From the NCBI GenBank assembly GCA_028023455.1, contig JAQFVV010000073.1, positions 596,001-660,000 on the forward strand: DNA of 64,000 nucleotides. The letters run 5' to 3'. Each line of letters opens with the position of its first letter. Positions within the stretch are counted from its first letter, which is position 1. Below the pieces are notes generated by a model. The model saw only the letters and a list, made by a program, of their open reading frames with translations. It did no database searches and was not told where the DNA came from. Positions 34,669 through 46,156 of this stretch are shown here, in pieces. The translations under genes and the position numbers were made by a program. The DNA comes from Epiperipatus broadwayi (lineage: Eukaryota; Onychophora; Udeonychophora; Euonychophora; Peripatidae).

Positions 34669-37640
34669 CTTTTAAATAAAATAAATTATCTTTAATAATA
34701 ATAAAAATAAATAAATCTTAACTTTTAATTTTTAGAATATAATTAAATAATCTCAGGTTCTTTTAATTATCTTAAAGTAATGATAACTCATGTAAATAAG
34801 TATGATATGGGATTTTATATCAAACCTAAATACACCTAACTTACTAATAATAATAATACTCAATACTAATCTTAGGGTATAACTTAATCTTATTTATTTT
34901 TGTTATATCATCAATCATTAAATAAATAAATAATCATGTGTATATCTTTTATCTTCATATAGTATCTTAATTTTAGAATAGATCAAAATCTTACAACTTA
35001 ATAATCTGTGGCAATAAATAATATTGTACTCTTATATTATGCATGATAATTACTCTATGACCATTGTAATATAATGTAATAATGTTAATCAATTCTCATA
35101 AATGATAATCAGGAAAATATTGTATTTATTTCTAAAATAATATTAATAAATTCACATTGTGCAAATATTATGTTTCTTCAAATTATCTGCTGTCAAATGC
35201 TATGGTGCAAAATAATGAACTCGACACACTTTTAAAACAAATTAAACAAATTTATTTACATTAACTTTGATTAAGAATTTATTTACAATATGTACAATTC
35301 AAATTTGGAAAACAAAAGAAAATAAAAATAAGAAAATAATAATACAAAAATGTTTACACTGTTATTAGCTCATGCTCCTATTAAATAATCTATACATGCT
35401 TTTAAAATGCTATACTAATAATATTGAAGTATGTTTTTGAAAACTTATATTTTAAATAAATATCAGTGAACTTCAATTATTACACAGAAAAATTTATGTA
35501 AATAATCTTTATGTAGCATATGTAAACAATTAAACTTTATTAATTAAATTGCTACATCACTTAAGTATTGCTATTATTCATTTTATAATGTACTAGTATG
35601 TGTTTACTTTATTATCAACATTACTTTAATAGCATAATATAGAAACTAATGTATCCTTGTAATGTAATAACAAATAATTGATTATAATTTTATATTTCAC
35701 TTAATGCAATTCATGCTATATGTTTTTATTAAATATGCATTACATATATGTACTGTTAAAATAATAATATTTAAATTATTCATCAATTTCAAATTCATAA
35801 AGCACTATATTAGATAAATTTTATGATTCTTTTCTGTGTGAAATTATTATTTTAATCCATGTGTTATACTACTCCTTCCTAATAAAGTTCTATCTACAAA
35901 ACATCCTTTAAAACTTATTTAAACTTTCCGGAAAACAATTATCTACTTTACATGAATACTAATTATTCAAAACTATTTACACTTCATCATATTCAGTAAA
36001 CCTTTAACTCAGACATAAACTTCTACATAAAACTTAACTTAATTTATCCAATAAAATATAATAAAATATAAACTTTGAAATCTCTTCCTAACTTCTAAAT
36101 AAAATAATTACCCATATGAATAATAAATATAATTTTAATACTCCAACATAATAATAGAAAAATAAAAATCAAAATTTATTTACGAAAGAATCATATAATT
36201 ATTTCTAAGCTTTTTATATAATGTTGTATCGTATTTATTTCATAAATTCAAATTATGCATATTTAAATAAACTGTTACTGCCAATATAATGTGTGTATAT
36301 TTTTTAAAATATTCATATATCCATTCAACACTAACATATCATTCGGTTGATCTAAAGAAATACATATTAAATACATCAAAATTATTACTATATAATTTTA
36401 CCATCAATAATGATTTAATGTACAGTCCATCTTCCAATATTCTTCGGAATTACAGCTTCATAAAATAAATTACATTTATACTTACAATCATTCTTTAACA
36501 TATTACGTTTTATATTAATTATAAGATAAACTTATGCAATTAATTATTATATTACTTTAATTATTAATTTTAAGAAATGTACCTATCTTATTTTAAATAG
36601 ATTAATATTATTTAACTTTTATATTAGATAAATAAAACAAAAATTATATTACATGACTCCATCGATGTTTTCTTTTCCACCATAAAGTTTTTTTTTAAAA
36701 TCCTAAGCACATATTCACTAGCACACCATTTCCTGTTTCCGGTCCATCATGTGTTTTTTTAAAAGTTTATGAAAAACGAAAATGTTCTTTTTTTAAAAAT
36801 AAGTTCCACAAGAAAATAAAATAAAATTAAAATAGTTTATAGGATCCTGGTTTTGTTCTTTTAAAAATATTATTCAAAAGTTATTATTTTAATTTAGTCT
36901 ATAGTTTATAAAATTTTATATTTAATTATTTTTAAATTAACTTGGACGTCCACGTATCACTTGCGCATTTCTTATCAACATATCTAGGTAACAATAAGCT
37001 CCTTTATTTATAAACGACCTGCGTTTAAATTATTTCAATATAATAATTTAATTATATTAAGATTTTTAGCTAATTATATTTCAATTGATTTGCCTTTAAA
37101 ATCATCAACATTCAGTCTTTTAAACATAAAGACTTAACAAGGCAAATATTTATAAAACTACTTTCATTTTTAATATCTTTACTTAAGATATATTTTTTAA
37201 AATTTATAGCTTGCAAAAATACTTTCATCATAAGAAGTATTTTATTCTCTAAAATATCTATTTTCTAATATTCACTATTAATTAGCTTATAAAATTATAT
37301 ACTGTCCAAAATACTACTTTTCTCCATCTTATAATTTTCCGAACTAATCCAGCGTTTGACATATTTCCAAGGTAAAGTTTCCGATATATTTTCACTATAT
37401 ATGATGTTTCCATGACCATTTGCTTGCAAATTGAGCTTCAATTTAGAGATGGTTGATTGGGAAAAACTAAATTAACACTGCATATCTATTATTTAAAACT
37501 TTTATAAATTATTTATAATGACACTCTTGTAATTTTAAAAATGATTTTAGAGCATCTATAAATTGCCTTAGCTATTTTTCTAATAGCACAATTAACTTGA
37601 AAATTCAATCACGAAGTCCCCTCCTAACAATTGACCTGAG

Positions 37641-37674
37641 CTTTTATACCGGAAGAAACTTCCCATTTGATTGG
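37641..37674 (-). promoter_or_regulatory. CCAAT plus TATA promoter of repeat copy C
   Basis: Minus strand: CCAATCAAATG with CCAAT at 37674-37670, an ETS-like TTCCGG, and TATAAAAG at 37648-37641, about 966 bp from the TGTGCCC end. CCAATCAAATG is identical in copy A. Confidence 0.6.
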
Positions 37675-38611
37675 TAGATTAAACAATCAACTTTGCTGGC
37701 TTATTTACATATTTACCAACAACACAAAATTAAAAATAAATAATGACTTATTTAATATTTAATATTTATTACATTATTACATTTTTTAAAATAATTCTTA
37801 TCGTTTATTTAAATCTATTAAACACTTTTTAAAAAAAATATTATTCTACTTGATTTTAATTTTAACTTTTATAAGACTATTTAAAATACACTAAGTCTTT
37901 TTTTATATGTTATATTTTTAAAACAATATTTTAAAATCAGATTTAATATTCTACATTGATTATCTTTATTTTTATCTCGTGATAACTCACGTATTATTTA
38001 TAAATTTTACAACATGATTTTTTTTTTAAAATAATTATGCAACTTTATTAGACAACTTCCACGCATGTGTGTGTAAATTTAACAAACATCTGTTCTTTTT
38101 ACAATAAAAGAAACACTTCCCATAATCTAAAAATAACTAACAATTGCATTTTTTTAAAATAAATATTTTTAAAATAAATAAGATATTATAACAGATTTTA
38201 AAATAATTATCCAATATTATTAAAATCAAATATTAGTCTTTTATTTAAGTACTTACAATAATTAAAATATTTATATTCTTTTATAATATTATTTTATCAA
38301 CAACAAACATATGCATTTAATTTTAACTTGTCTTTTAAACACTTTTAGCTTTAAATACCTATTTATTAATATATTAATGCAGTATTGATTATAGCCATTT
38401 TTCCCAACTATATATTATAATCATCATCATTTTAAAATGTCTCTCTCAATATCAGCACAATTTTACATATCAAATACTCATAGATTGCTTTCATTAAATC
38501 TTTTGAAATATTACCATAAGCAAAATCAACATCACACATTCAAATATATCTTAAATTTAAAATTTTTAATAGATTAGCACAAAAATTAGAAGGTGACCCA
38601 TACAAAAGGGC

Positions 38612-38614
<3 letters not shown>

Positions 38615-38667
<53 letters not shown>
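38615..38667. repeat. (TA)n between copy C and the PLE
   Basis: TA run joining the terminus of copy C to the truncated 5' end of the PLE. The PLE reading frame is open back into it. Confidence 0.95.
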
Positions 38668-38672
<5 letters not shown>

Positions 38673-38686
38673 ATGCCACAGTTGTA

Positions 38687-40255
38687 ATGGATCGTGACAT
38701 TTACCATAATAAAATTTTAGATCTGCTTAGTGATAAAACTTATAAACTATCAAAAAGAGATCATACTACATATTTGGAAAAAACAACAAAAGCTATTATT
38801 AATAAATCACCTATTGAAACAGAGATAAAAAATAAAATAATCCCTCGTGAAAAATCTTGTGTCTGTCCAAAATTTTATGGACTTCCAAAAATTCACAAAC
38901 CAGATACCCCTCTTCGTCCAATAGTAAGTGCAATAGGTTCTCCAACTCATATTTTAGCTAGATACTTATCGGATTTCATGAAACCTACAATCCCATCTAT
39001 TAAATCATATATTAAAAACTCTCTTCATTTTATTTCTGTTTTAAAAAGTTTAAAAATTAATGCTAGTGACATTCTGGTCAGTTTTGATGTCGTGTCTTTG
39101 TTTACAAACATTCCAATTGATGAAGCTTTAAATATAATCTCACAACGTTGCAATTTACCAGACCATATTATTGCTTTGATTAAACATTGTCTCTTAAATA
39201 CATATTTTGTATACAATGGACAGCATTACAGACAAGTTTTTGGTACTCCTATGGGCTCACCTATCTCAGGAGTAATAGCTGATTTATTCATGGAATATAT
39301 AGAAACTCGTGCTTTAGAATCATCATCTTTAAAACCTCTCATTTGGCTCAGATACATAGATGACACTTTTGTCATATGGCAACATGGAAAAAATACATTA
39401 GATGATTTTTTCTTACATTTAAATAATATGCATCCTCATATTAAATTTACAATGGAGACAGAGTCTGATGGAAAACTCCCTTTTCTTGATGTTCTAGTCA
39501 CCAGAACACCAAATAGTTTATCTTTTTCTATTTACAGAAAGGATACACACACAGACAGATATTTACATTTCCATTCTCATCATCACCCAACTCAGATAGT
39601 TTCTGTAGCCAAAACTCTTTTAAATAGAGCAATTAATCTTTCAGATGACACACATCTGAAAGAAGAAATAAATCATATTAATAGTGTTTTATTAGCAAAT
39701 AGTTATAATTACAAATTTATAAAAAAAGCCTTATTTCAAGCCCAAAATAGACAAAATAGGAAACAAAAAGATGATAAGTCAGCTATTAGGATTTGTGTTC
39801 CATATGTAAAAGGAACTACAGACAGTATCGGACGTATATTAAAACGCTATAATATAGATACAGCATTTTCTGCTCATCAAAAGATCAGCAATATAATAAC
39901 CAAGCCTAAGGATTCAATCCCTCTTGAATCTCATGGTGTCTATCAAATCTCATGTAAAAATTGTAAAGCTTCTTACATAGGTATGAGTAATCGTCGCATC
40001 AGTGTTAGGAGAGATGAGCATGCTAATGCAGTTAAACAACACTCACCATCATCAGCACTCTCACTCCATACTATAGATTCAGGTCATAAAATAGATTTTT
40101 CTAGTACCAGGATCATATCCAGATGTGATAATCTCTACCAATGCAAAATCAGAGAAGCCATTGAGATACTTAAAAGGCCATATTGTATCAATAAGCGAGA
40201 TGATACGTGCAAACTTCCTCCTATTTGGAAAGATTTCTTTAAAAAACATTCTTAA
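38687..40255 (+). CDS. PLE reverse transcriptase with C-terminal GIY-YIG endonuclease
   Basis: A 522-residue open frame. The Met is internal, since the frame is open upstream (GNATVV) and the protein is N-terminally truncated. RT motifs: fingers CPKFYGLPKIHKPDTPLRP (about 60-78), motif A SFDVVSLFTNIP with D134, motif B GTPMGSPISG (186-195), motif C RYIDDTF with D225 and D226, then KLPFLDVLV. A basic linker (about 345-370) leads to the GIY-YIG domain: GVY 417-419, zinc knuckle CKNC 423-426, SYIGMS with YIG 430-432, RRDEH about 441-445, HKIDFS, and REAIEI with likely catalytic E490. Together these would nick target DNA and prime reverse transcription. No internal stop or frameshift, so the insertion appears young. 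Autonomy is unlikely without the N-terminus. Confidence 0.92.
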   Translation: MDRDIYHNKILDLLSDKTYKLSKRDHTTYLEKTTKAIINKSPIETEIKNKIIPREKSCVCPKFYGLPKIHKPDTPLRPIVSAIGSPTHILARYLSDFMKPTIPSIKSYIKNSLHFISVLKSLKINASDILVSFDVVSLFTNIPIDEALNIISQRCNLPDHIIALIKHCLLNTYFVYNGQHYRQVFGTPMGSPISGVIADLFMEYIETRALESSSLKPLIWLRYIDDTFVIWQHGKNTLDDFFLHLNNMHPHIKFTMETESDGKLPFLDVLVTRTPNSLSFSIYRKDTHTDRYLHFHSHHHPTQIVSVAKTLLNRAINLSDDTHLKEEINHINSVLLANSYNYKFIKKALFQAQNRQNRKQKDDKSAIRICVPYVKGTTDSIGRILKRYNIDTAFSAHQKISNIITKPKDSIPLESHGVYQISCKNCKASYIGMSNRRISVRRDEHANAVKQHSPSSALSLHTIDSGHKIDFSSTRIISRCDNLYQCKIREAIEILKRPYCINKRDDTCKLPPIWKDFFKKHS

Positions 40256-40342
40256 ATTTAACATTTTTGCTATTGGTGGGATTTTTAATGTTTTATTCAA
40301 ACCAGTGATTGTAGCGCCTCTACAACCATCTTTCTACCTTTT

Positions 40343-40390
40343 TATAACTCTGTGGATGGCTTGTGTGACCAAGTCGAAACGTCAGTGTAT
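40343..40390 (+). ncRNA. Hammerhead-ribozyme-like motif in PLE 3' UTR
   Basis: CTGTGGA (40350-40356; A6 is T), stem II GGCTTG/CAAGTC closed around TGTGAC, GAAAC (40376-40380), GTC, with ACT/AGT beginning stem I. Together with the copies at 7.55 and 8.92 kb the consensus approaches an intact hammerhead core, but each copy deviates. Confidence 0.5.
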
Positions 40391-40468
40391 TGGTATTAAA
40401 AGTTTTTAACACGGATGAACCCGCAAAATATGTATTTTATATATTTAACCCGTGCAAATCTTCGTTTT

Positions 40469-40470
<2 letters not shown>

Positions 40471-40518
<48 letters not shown>
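40471..40518. repeat. (TA)n at PLE 3' end
   Basis: TA run directly after CTTCGTTTTAAC. Confidence 0.95.
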
Positions 40519-40523
<5 letters not shown>

Positions 40524-40545
40524 AATTCAGTTTAAAGATTATATC

Positions 40546-40635
40546 TGAGGTAGTGTAATGGTAAGAAAAGTAGAGCTGCTTTAATCTAACCTAAAGATGC
40601 AGATAGAAGAGGTTCGAACCTCATCTACTCCTCTA
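40546..40635 (+). other. tRNA-like SINE-head candidate
   Basis: TGAGGTAGTGTAATGGTAAG resembles a tRNA 5' part with box A, CTTTA/TAAAG can form an anticodon-like stem, and AGAGGTTCGAACCTCA is a good T arm with box B. The acceptor stem pairs only imperfectly (GAGGTAG with CTACTCCTC). No 3' tail was identified. Confidence 0.4.
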
Positions 40636-41923
40636 GATTGCTACTAAGCGACTTACTCCTCAAACCTCACTAGAATTTAATCTTAATGCATGCCCGTGGT
40701 CAGGGAATGAAGAGACCACGAAAAGGAATTTTTACATATATAATGATCAGACATACATATGTATGTCACAAAAGAAAAACAATACTAAGTGGTTTTAGTT
40801 ATAGTGAATGAAAGATAACAGAAATTTTTATTATTGACATTAAAATAATTCACTCAATGCTTTATTAATAGTGTCACAGGCTATTTTCACTGCAACCGGA
40901 TAGACATATATGAAAGATCCATTGATCGTAATGATAAGAACAGACAAAATTTTACATTATAATTTCTTCTTTAAAATATTCCAGCCAATGGAAGTGTTAC
41001 GTAAAAGACATCAAGAGAGAGAGACATGATTCATTAACTCTGTGGTTGGAGAACATAGAAATAAATAGGTGATCAAACTCAACTAAACATTTTGGACAGG
41101 TTTAAGTCACAGCCCTACTTCTGATTTAAAAAGAATGATAAAGTGACCCAGCAGGAATTTTCAGCTATAATTGAAACATTTCTATGAGATTTTGAGAAAG
41201 ATTTCCCAATAAATATAAATATACAAGACCATGCACACAGGCGATAGCATATAATGGGCTGTGAGACTCGAGACATAACAGTTACCAAGAGGTTAACACA
41301 AGACCGGATAGCTCTCCGTCTCTAAACTAGGTTAGAGAGAAAAATGGAATCCGTTCACTAAACGCGTGACCCGGATTCAGGATCGGAGTTTTTGTTGCTT
41401 ATGTCCAGTTACATACATTTAAGGGACTGAGATCAACATGAGATCCTGAACAATTTATTTATTTTTCAGAAGGTCCGAATGTAGGTATGTTAACCTAAGC
41501 AAACTTGGCAAAAGAAGCACTGTAATTTATGCTGAGCGGCCCAGTAGATCACCCGAGGCACAATACCATATAAATACGGTCAATGACCTTTAAATTTAAA
41601 AAAGAAACCCTCTGCAAAATATATATCTTAGGAAAGCTCAACTATCACTGAAAATCCACAGAAAAATAGTAACTTCACCTTTATAAAATTTGAATTAATA
41701 AAAAAAAACAAGTGGGCGGATATTTTATTTATTTAGTTGAAATTTAACCCATTCACCACTAAGCCAATGCTATTTAATAATTTTTTAATACATATTGTCA
41801 AAATGTACTCTCTCTTATTACTAAAATATAAATGTGAATGTCTTATTTCACGCTCTTCAAAATATAACTTTAAATTTGTAACCCTTCATTGACTAAAATA
41901 TAATGACATTTGATAAGGATCTT

Positions 41924-41928
<5 letters not shown>
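40636..41928. other. Unassigned region, less AT-rich than its surroundings
   Basis: Contains a hairpin CCGTGGTC...GACCACGA (about 40690-40722) and G+C-richer patches at 41230-41420 (CGCGTGACCCGGATTCAGGA). No coding frame of length and no recognised family; probably the body of an unidentified repeat. Confidence 0.35.

Positions 41929-42009
<81 letters not shown>
41929..42009. repeat. (TA)n microsatellite
   Basis: About 80 bp of TA with one TTTA interruption. Confidence 0.95.
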
Positions 42010-42012
<3 letters not shown>

Positions 42013-42380
42013 TAAGTTAAAGTTTGGAAAGTTTTATAATAGAATATTTAGCAATCAAATCTTGATTTTAAAAGAGAGTTTTTTCACTTTCTATGATTTG
42101 CTTCCTTTTCTTTCTAAATAAATATTTATATAAAATAAATAACTTAATTTTGGGAGTATAATGGTAGAAAGTTAAACGAAGCATTTTTCAATTAAATTAA
42201 TAAGAATTATCACCGCCATTATATGTAATATCCCTACCACCCATTAAAGTATTTAAAAAAAAGAAAGCAATTAATGAAATATAATTTCACAAGACTCGAA
42301 TACATAGATTACAAAAACATATATAGAAAAACACAAAATATAGATTGAATTTGCAAATTACAAAGATATTTTAATAATTT

Positions 42381-42620
42381 ATGGGAACGTTACCGGTAAC
42401 TAGATGGATGGGTCAAAATGAGTTCATTAGATGTTTTCCGCAGGTCTTCCCAGTTCTTCAAACTTGTTTTTCATGTTTTGAGGGCAGATATTCATGGATA
42501 CAGGGCAGACACTTTAGTTCTCTGGCTGGCTTACATGGTTACAATTCCGTCCTCAAGAGAGCGAAGGCAAAGAGGTTACCCCCGCATTTTTGCAGAGCAA
42601 CACATTTCTGAATTTTTATT
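42381..42620. other. Unidentified G+C-richer segment with overlapping open frames
   Basis: Two plus-strand frames of 70-76 codons overlap here, and base composition is far less AT-rich than the flanks. The deduced peptides match no domain I recognise. It may be a transposon interior or a lost exon; neither frame is favoured. Confidence 0.2.
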
Positions 42621-43116
42621 TATATGCTGAAAGAATAGAGTGTAGCTTGAAGTAAGTACAGAAAGCAAGAGTTCGCTATATTGTCCAATTTTTCAGCAAA
42701 ATTTCTTCCAACAAAATTCTTAATATTTCTCTCTGACCTTCAGCACAGGTTACCCGCAAGCATAAGACCAAGAACAAAAGAAAAGTTCTTTATTTATACC
42801 CTTTTTCCATTATGTTTTTAATCTGTTAATTAGTAGCAAATCATGCCCGTTGTTTCAAATTTTCCTGTTATCTATTTTTTTTATCTAATTCAGAAAATGT
42901 TTTATTAATTAATTCCCTTTCTTAATGGATTGTATTTAATTAAGAAAATTTTTATCTTATTGAATTCTACCAAATATATTTTAAAAATAGTTGCAAATAT
43001 AATTTTAACTTTCTATATTTTATTTTATTGAATCGTTTCTCTTTAACACAATTCCTTCTTTAATTTAGGCAACTATTTGAGAAAACGATAAATTTAGTTT
43101 GAAAAAGAAACATACA

Positions 43117-43193
43117 TTCACTGTGGTTGGACTTAGGGTCTTAGTTAGTCCACAGTAAATGGTGAAGCCAGCATATATATATATATATATATA
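43117..43193. repeat. Small hairpin plus (TA)n
   Basis: ACTGTGGTTGGACTTAG and TAGTTAGTCCACAGT form an imperfect stem-loop, followed by (TA)n at 43172-43193. Confidence 0.5.
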
Positions 43194-43987
43194 TGCGCAG
43201 CTTCAGTAGAAATGATAAGATAATCGCTAATCTAACAAATGTTTAATAATAATGTTGGTACTTACGTATTATATCTGCTGTGACACCGAAAACTCTTAAA
43301 TCTTGCAGTCTTTTCAAATTACTGCCTGTATTTGTGTTGGCAGAATGTCTTACCTTTACCCAAGAGAGGGGAGATGTTTGTGATGACTGAATGCCATATT
43401 AAAAACTCACAAGTACCAGTTTTTATTTAGTATAGTAAAATATTTATTATTTTTGTTTACAAATTTATGCTTTTTGTTTTGTTAAAAATGTACTTTTTCA
43501 GGTTTACTTATTGGAATCAGTGGACTGATACATATGTGGAATGTCACAGCATGTCTAATATATATGTACTTAATCATGGATGTAGTCATCTAAAGTAAAT
43601 TTTGGTTAAATAGATGAGTTCAGGAAAGACAGACAGTTTATGATCAAATTGTAAAATAAATTATATTCATAAAACTATTCAGCTTAGTTCAAAAACAGGT
43701 TTATTATCAAAGTAATTAATAGCAGGAAGTGGGAGTTGTGAAAGCTTTAAAATTGACTATTTATTAATTTACTTTCAATATATGTTATATTTGCCTTTTT
43801 GGTTGGATTTTTTTAAACTTATAGAAATATAAAAATCTCAATCTGTTATAATCCTGTGCCTGATTTCCTTATATATATTAAGATTTTAGACCTGAGTAGA
43901 AGACTGCAGCCATCTTTTACATATAGAAGTTGCCTTGATGACAGATTAAAAAGATCCATATTTTAGATCAGCTTGGGCTGTTATCAT

Positions 43988-43988
<1 letters not shown>

Positions 43989-44028
<40 letters not shown>

Positions 44029-44058
44029 ATATATATATATATATATATATATATCAAT
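43989..44058. repeat. (TA)n with palindromic centre
   Basis: TA runs interrupted by TTGATATA and TATCAATA, which are mutually inverted. Confidence 0.9.
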
Positions 44059-44910
44059 ATATACCGGATATATATATGCATGTGTAAAAAAAATAAGTAC
44101 AAAAACAAAAGAAGAAATATTGCCTTGTAAAGTACTATCTTTTAAATTTAAATAATTGTTTTCAATTCATGTTAATCTAATAAAAAAGAGTTAATTTAAA
44201 TGTACCATATATATTATATCGATATATCCACATATTGACATACATACATATATATTTTTCAGTACATATAAGCACATATACACATGTGAATAAAAGTAAA
44301 TGATGGAATAATTTTTTGTCTGTATTAATTTTAAACTTTTTATATGGTTTAAATAAAAAAAATCACCAGATATGAAATTACTTGAGTTGTCTTAAAATTT
44401 ATTGTATGTTATTTTTTAATTAAATTTCCACCAAAACTGGTTGAAGTTTATCTTTTCACATGTTTTTTTAATCATGCAATTTCAAGGGACAATTATATAA
44501 GATATTACCTGTTATTTGATATTAAACTTGTTTATTATAAAGTTTCTATTTTTTTTATTAAAAAATATTAAAAAAATATTTATTGTTGGTATAAAGTTGT
44601 CCAGTATTATGTTAAATACTTACATAAGTTCTTAATCTGAATATTACTTAATACTGTTCAATTAAATGCATAATCTATAATTTGGACATTTAGAAAGAAA
44701 GAAAAGCATGTTTGAAAGTTAGCATCTGTAAACAAAATTTTATAAATATGTTAGCTCTTCTCCCTGATTGTTAATAATTAATATTACTATGTTGTCTACA
44801 TTTCATTTTAATCCATATCTATTATTAAATTTAGTGTTAAAATATTTATGCTTATTTATGAATATTGTTTTTAATTTTAAGTTACCTTATTAATTGTTAT
44901 TGTAAAATAG

Positions 44911-45026
44911 TGCACATGCGCTTTACAGATTTTAAACTATACTAAATGAATACTCTCATTATCAAACACAAGATAAAATCTTTATGAAAAGATAGTATTG
45001 TTTAAAATCTGAAAAGCGCATGTGCA
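44911..45026. repeat. Inverted repeat, 33-bp arms
   Basis: TGCACATGCGCTTTACAGAT (continuing TTTAAAC) at 44911 is mirrored by GTTTAAAATCTGAAAAGCGC (continuing ATGTGCA) ending 45026, around a spacer of about 50 bp. The arms are unusually G+C-rich and CpG-containing for this window. It sits between two direct repeats of ACATTTCATTTTAA...CTATTATTAAATT (about 44797 and 45106). Confidence 0.75.
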
Positions 45027-45589
45027 TTGCCTGATCACTAATTTACAATTTATTAAAGTAACTATATAAATAAATACCTTATTATTTATTCATTGTTGTA
45101 TTCTTTACATTTCATTTTAATAACTGTCTATTATTAAATTCAAAATATAAAATGTGTGTGGCTTATTCTAAAACTGATGCTACCAATAAAACTTTCAAAT
45201 ATAATTAATGAATATCAAATGAAGCTAGAGCACGATTAACTTGATTAATCTAAAAATATAATGGAGATCGTCATTCAAATAAAGTAAAAAAGTTAAATCA
45301 TAACTTTCAAAAGATAGTACCATGAAAGAAATATAATTTTAAGTTGATAAGAATAAACTTTTACTATATGCCTCCACTTAAATTCCAAAAAGTTTCATAA
45401 ATCTTGAAGTACTTTTTATAAACTCGTTATAATCTACTATTATGTAAAGATAAAAATGATGTTCAAAACCTTTCAGCAGATTAATGCCAGAATCATAGTG
45501 CTGCTTAAAGTTTAGTAGTTAGAACTTATATTTTCTTTTTCTGTTATCTCTTTCAGCAGAGATTGTTTTTTACATTGAGGGAGTGAAAG

Positions 45590-46060
45590 TGTGGCCGTAG
45601 TAAACTCATGATCAAGAAAGATTGATTTCTATTTGTTATTCTGATTGACTCTATTGTACAAGTATGTAAGCTGCACAATGACATCCGATTATAACATAAT
45701 AGAGGTTGCCTATATTCTTCAAAATACAGTGCAATATATTTGTATTTTTTAACAGAATACTGAATAGATTTAAGACTAACAATAATTATAAAAAGGCCAG
45801 CAATAGAGTCTAGAAGAAATGTAATAGAATACCAAGTACAATAATTTTCTATAAAATCATCTGCCAAAATGATATTAGAAAAACAAATAACCAAAGTTCC
45901 CAAAGCTTGCTTTGAGGTATGATAGAATCAAATCATTCAAGGACTAATGCTTGGGTTAACAAAAGTGCTTTAGTATCAATAATGCAAATGGCAACAATGC
46001 TGATATTTCCTGTATAAATATTCTAAATGAGTCCATAAGGAATTTATGACTGCAATGCTG
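45590..46060 (-). pseudogene. STIMATE: STIMATE/TMEM110-like pseudogene fragment
   Basis: Minus-strand translation is collinear with the ER membrane protein STIMATE (TMEM110), which promotes STIM1 activation and store-operated calcium entry at ER-plasma membrane junctions. Visible blocks in order are MDSFRIFIQEI, ALLILKHF, PKH (family REPKH), FYHTSKQALGTLVICFSN, IILADDF, CTWYSITFLLDSIAGLFIII and YKYIALYFEEYRQPL; in another frame AAYILVQ follows. It covers roughly residues 30-160 of a protein of about 290. Stops replace the Glu of REPKH, the next acidic residue and the Trp before FY, and there is a frameshift at about 45930 and another at about 45690. No intron is visible, consistent with a processed copy, but intron positions were not checked. 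Confidence 0.75.
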
Positions 46061-46156
46061 TGAACAATTAGGCATTGCAAAAATTGCAAGCTGAGTTCTG
46101 AAGTAATATTTAAAGCAGAATCTCTGGAATTAAAACTATTTCCCAGCATGCACACT

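Larger units (their letters stand above)
34337..38614 (-). mobile_element. 4-5 kb non-coding TG...CA repeat, copy C (full length)
   Basis: Bounded by TGTACCCTTACTTC (plus, 34337) and AAGGGCACA (ending 38614), with (TA)n directly outside both ends. The ends form a 9-bp imperfect inverted repeat, TGT(A/G)CCCTT. It is homologous to copy B in reverse: CTCAATGGCATAAGAA near 34604 and GTGTGTCGAG near 35225 correspond to B 31760 and 31097. The promoter lies at the same distance from the TGTGCCC end. It is more diverged from A and B than they are from each other and about 700 bp shorter than B. No open frame. Confidence 0.75.
38668..40470 (+). mobile_element. 5'-truncated Penelope-like element, best copy
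   Basis: Begins at the (TA)n junction with codons for GNATVVMDRD, matching the internal PLE motif often seen as DKGNA.VV(L/M)(D), so the N-terminal part of the RT is missing. It includes the 522-codon frame, a 3' UTR of about 215 bp with an HHR-like motif, and the terminal block GGATGAACCCGCAAAATATG, then GTGCAAATCTTCGTTTTAAC, before a second (TA)n. A reversed copy of this terminal block lies at 48002-48068. Confidence 0.85.

Noticed and set aside
39025-40300. Minus-strand frames inside the PLE
   Set aside because: Shadows of the RT/GIY-YIG frame on the plus strand.
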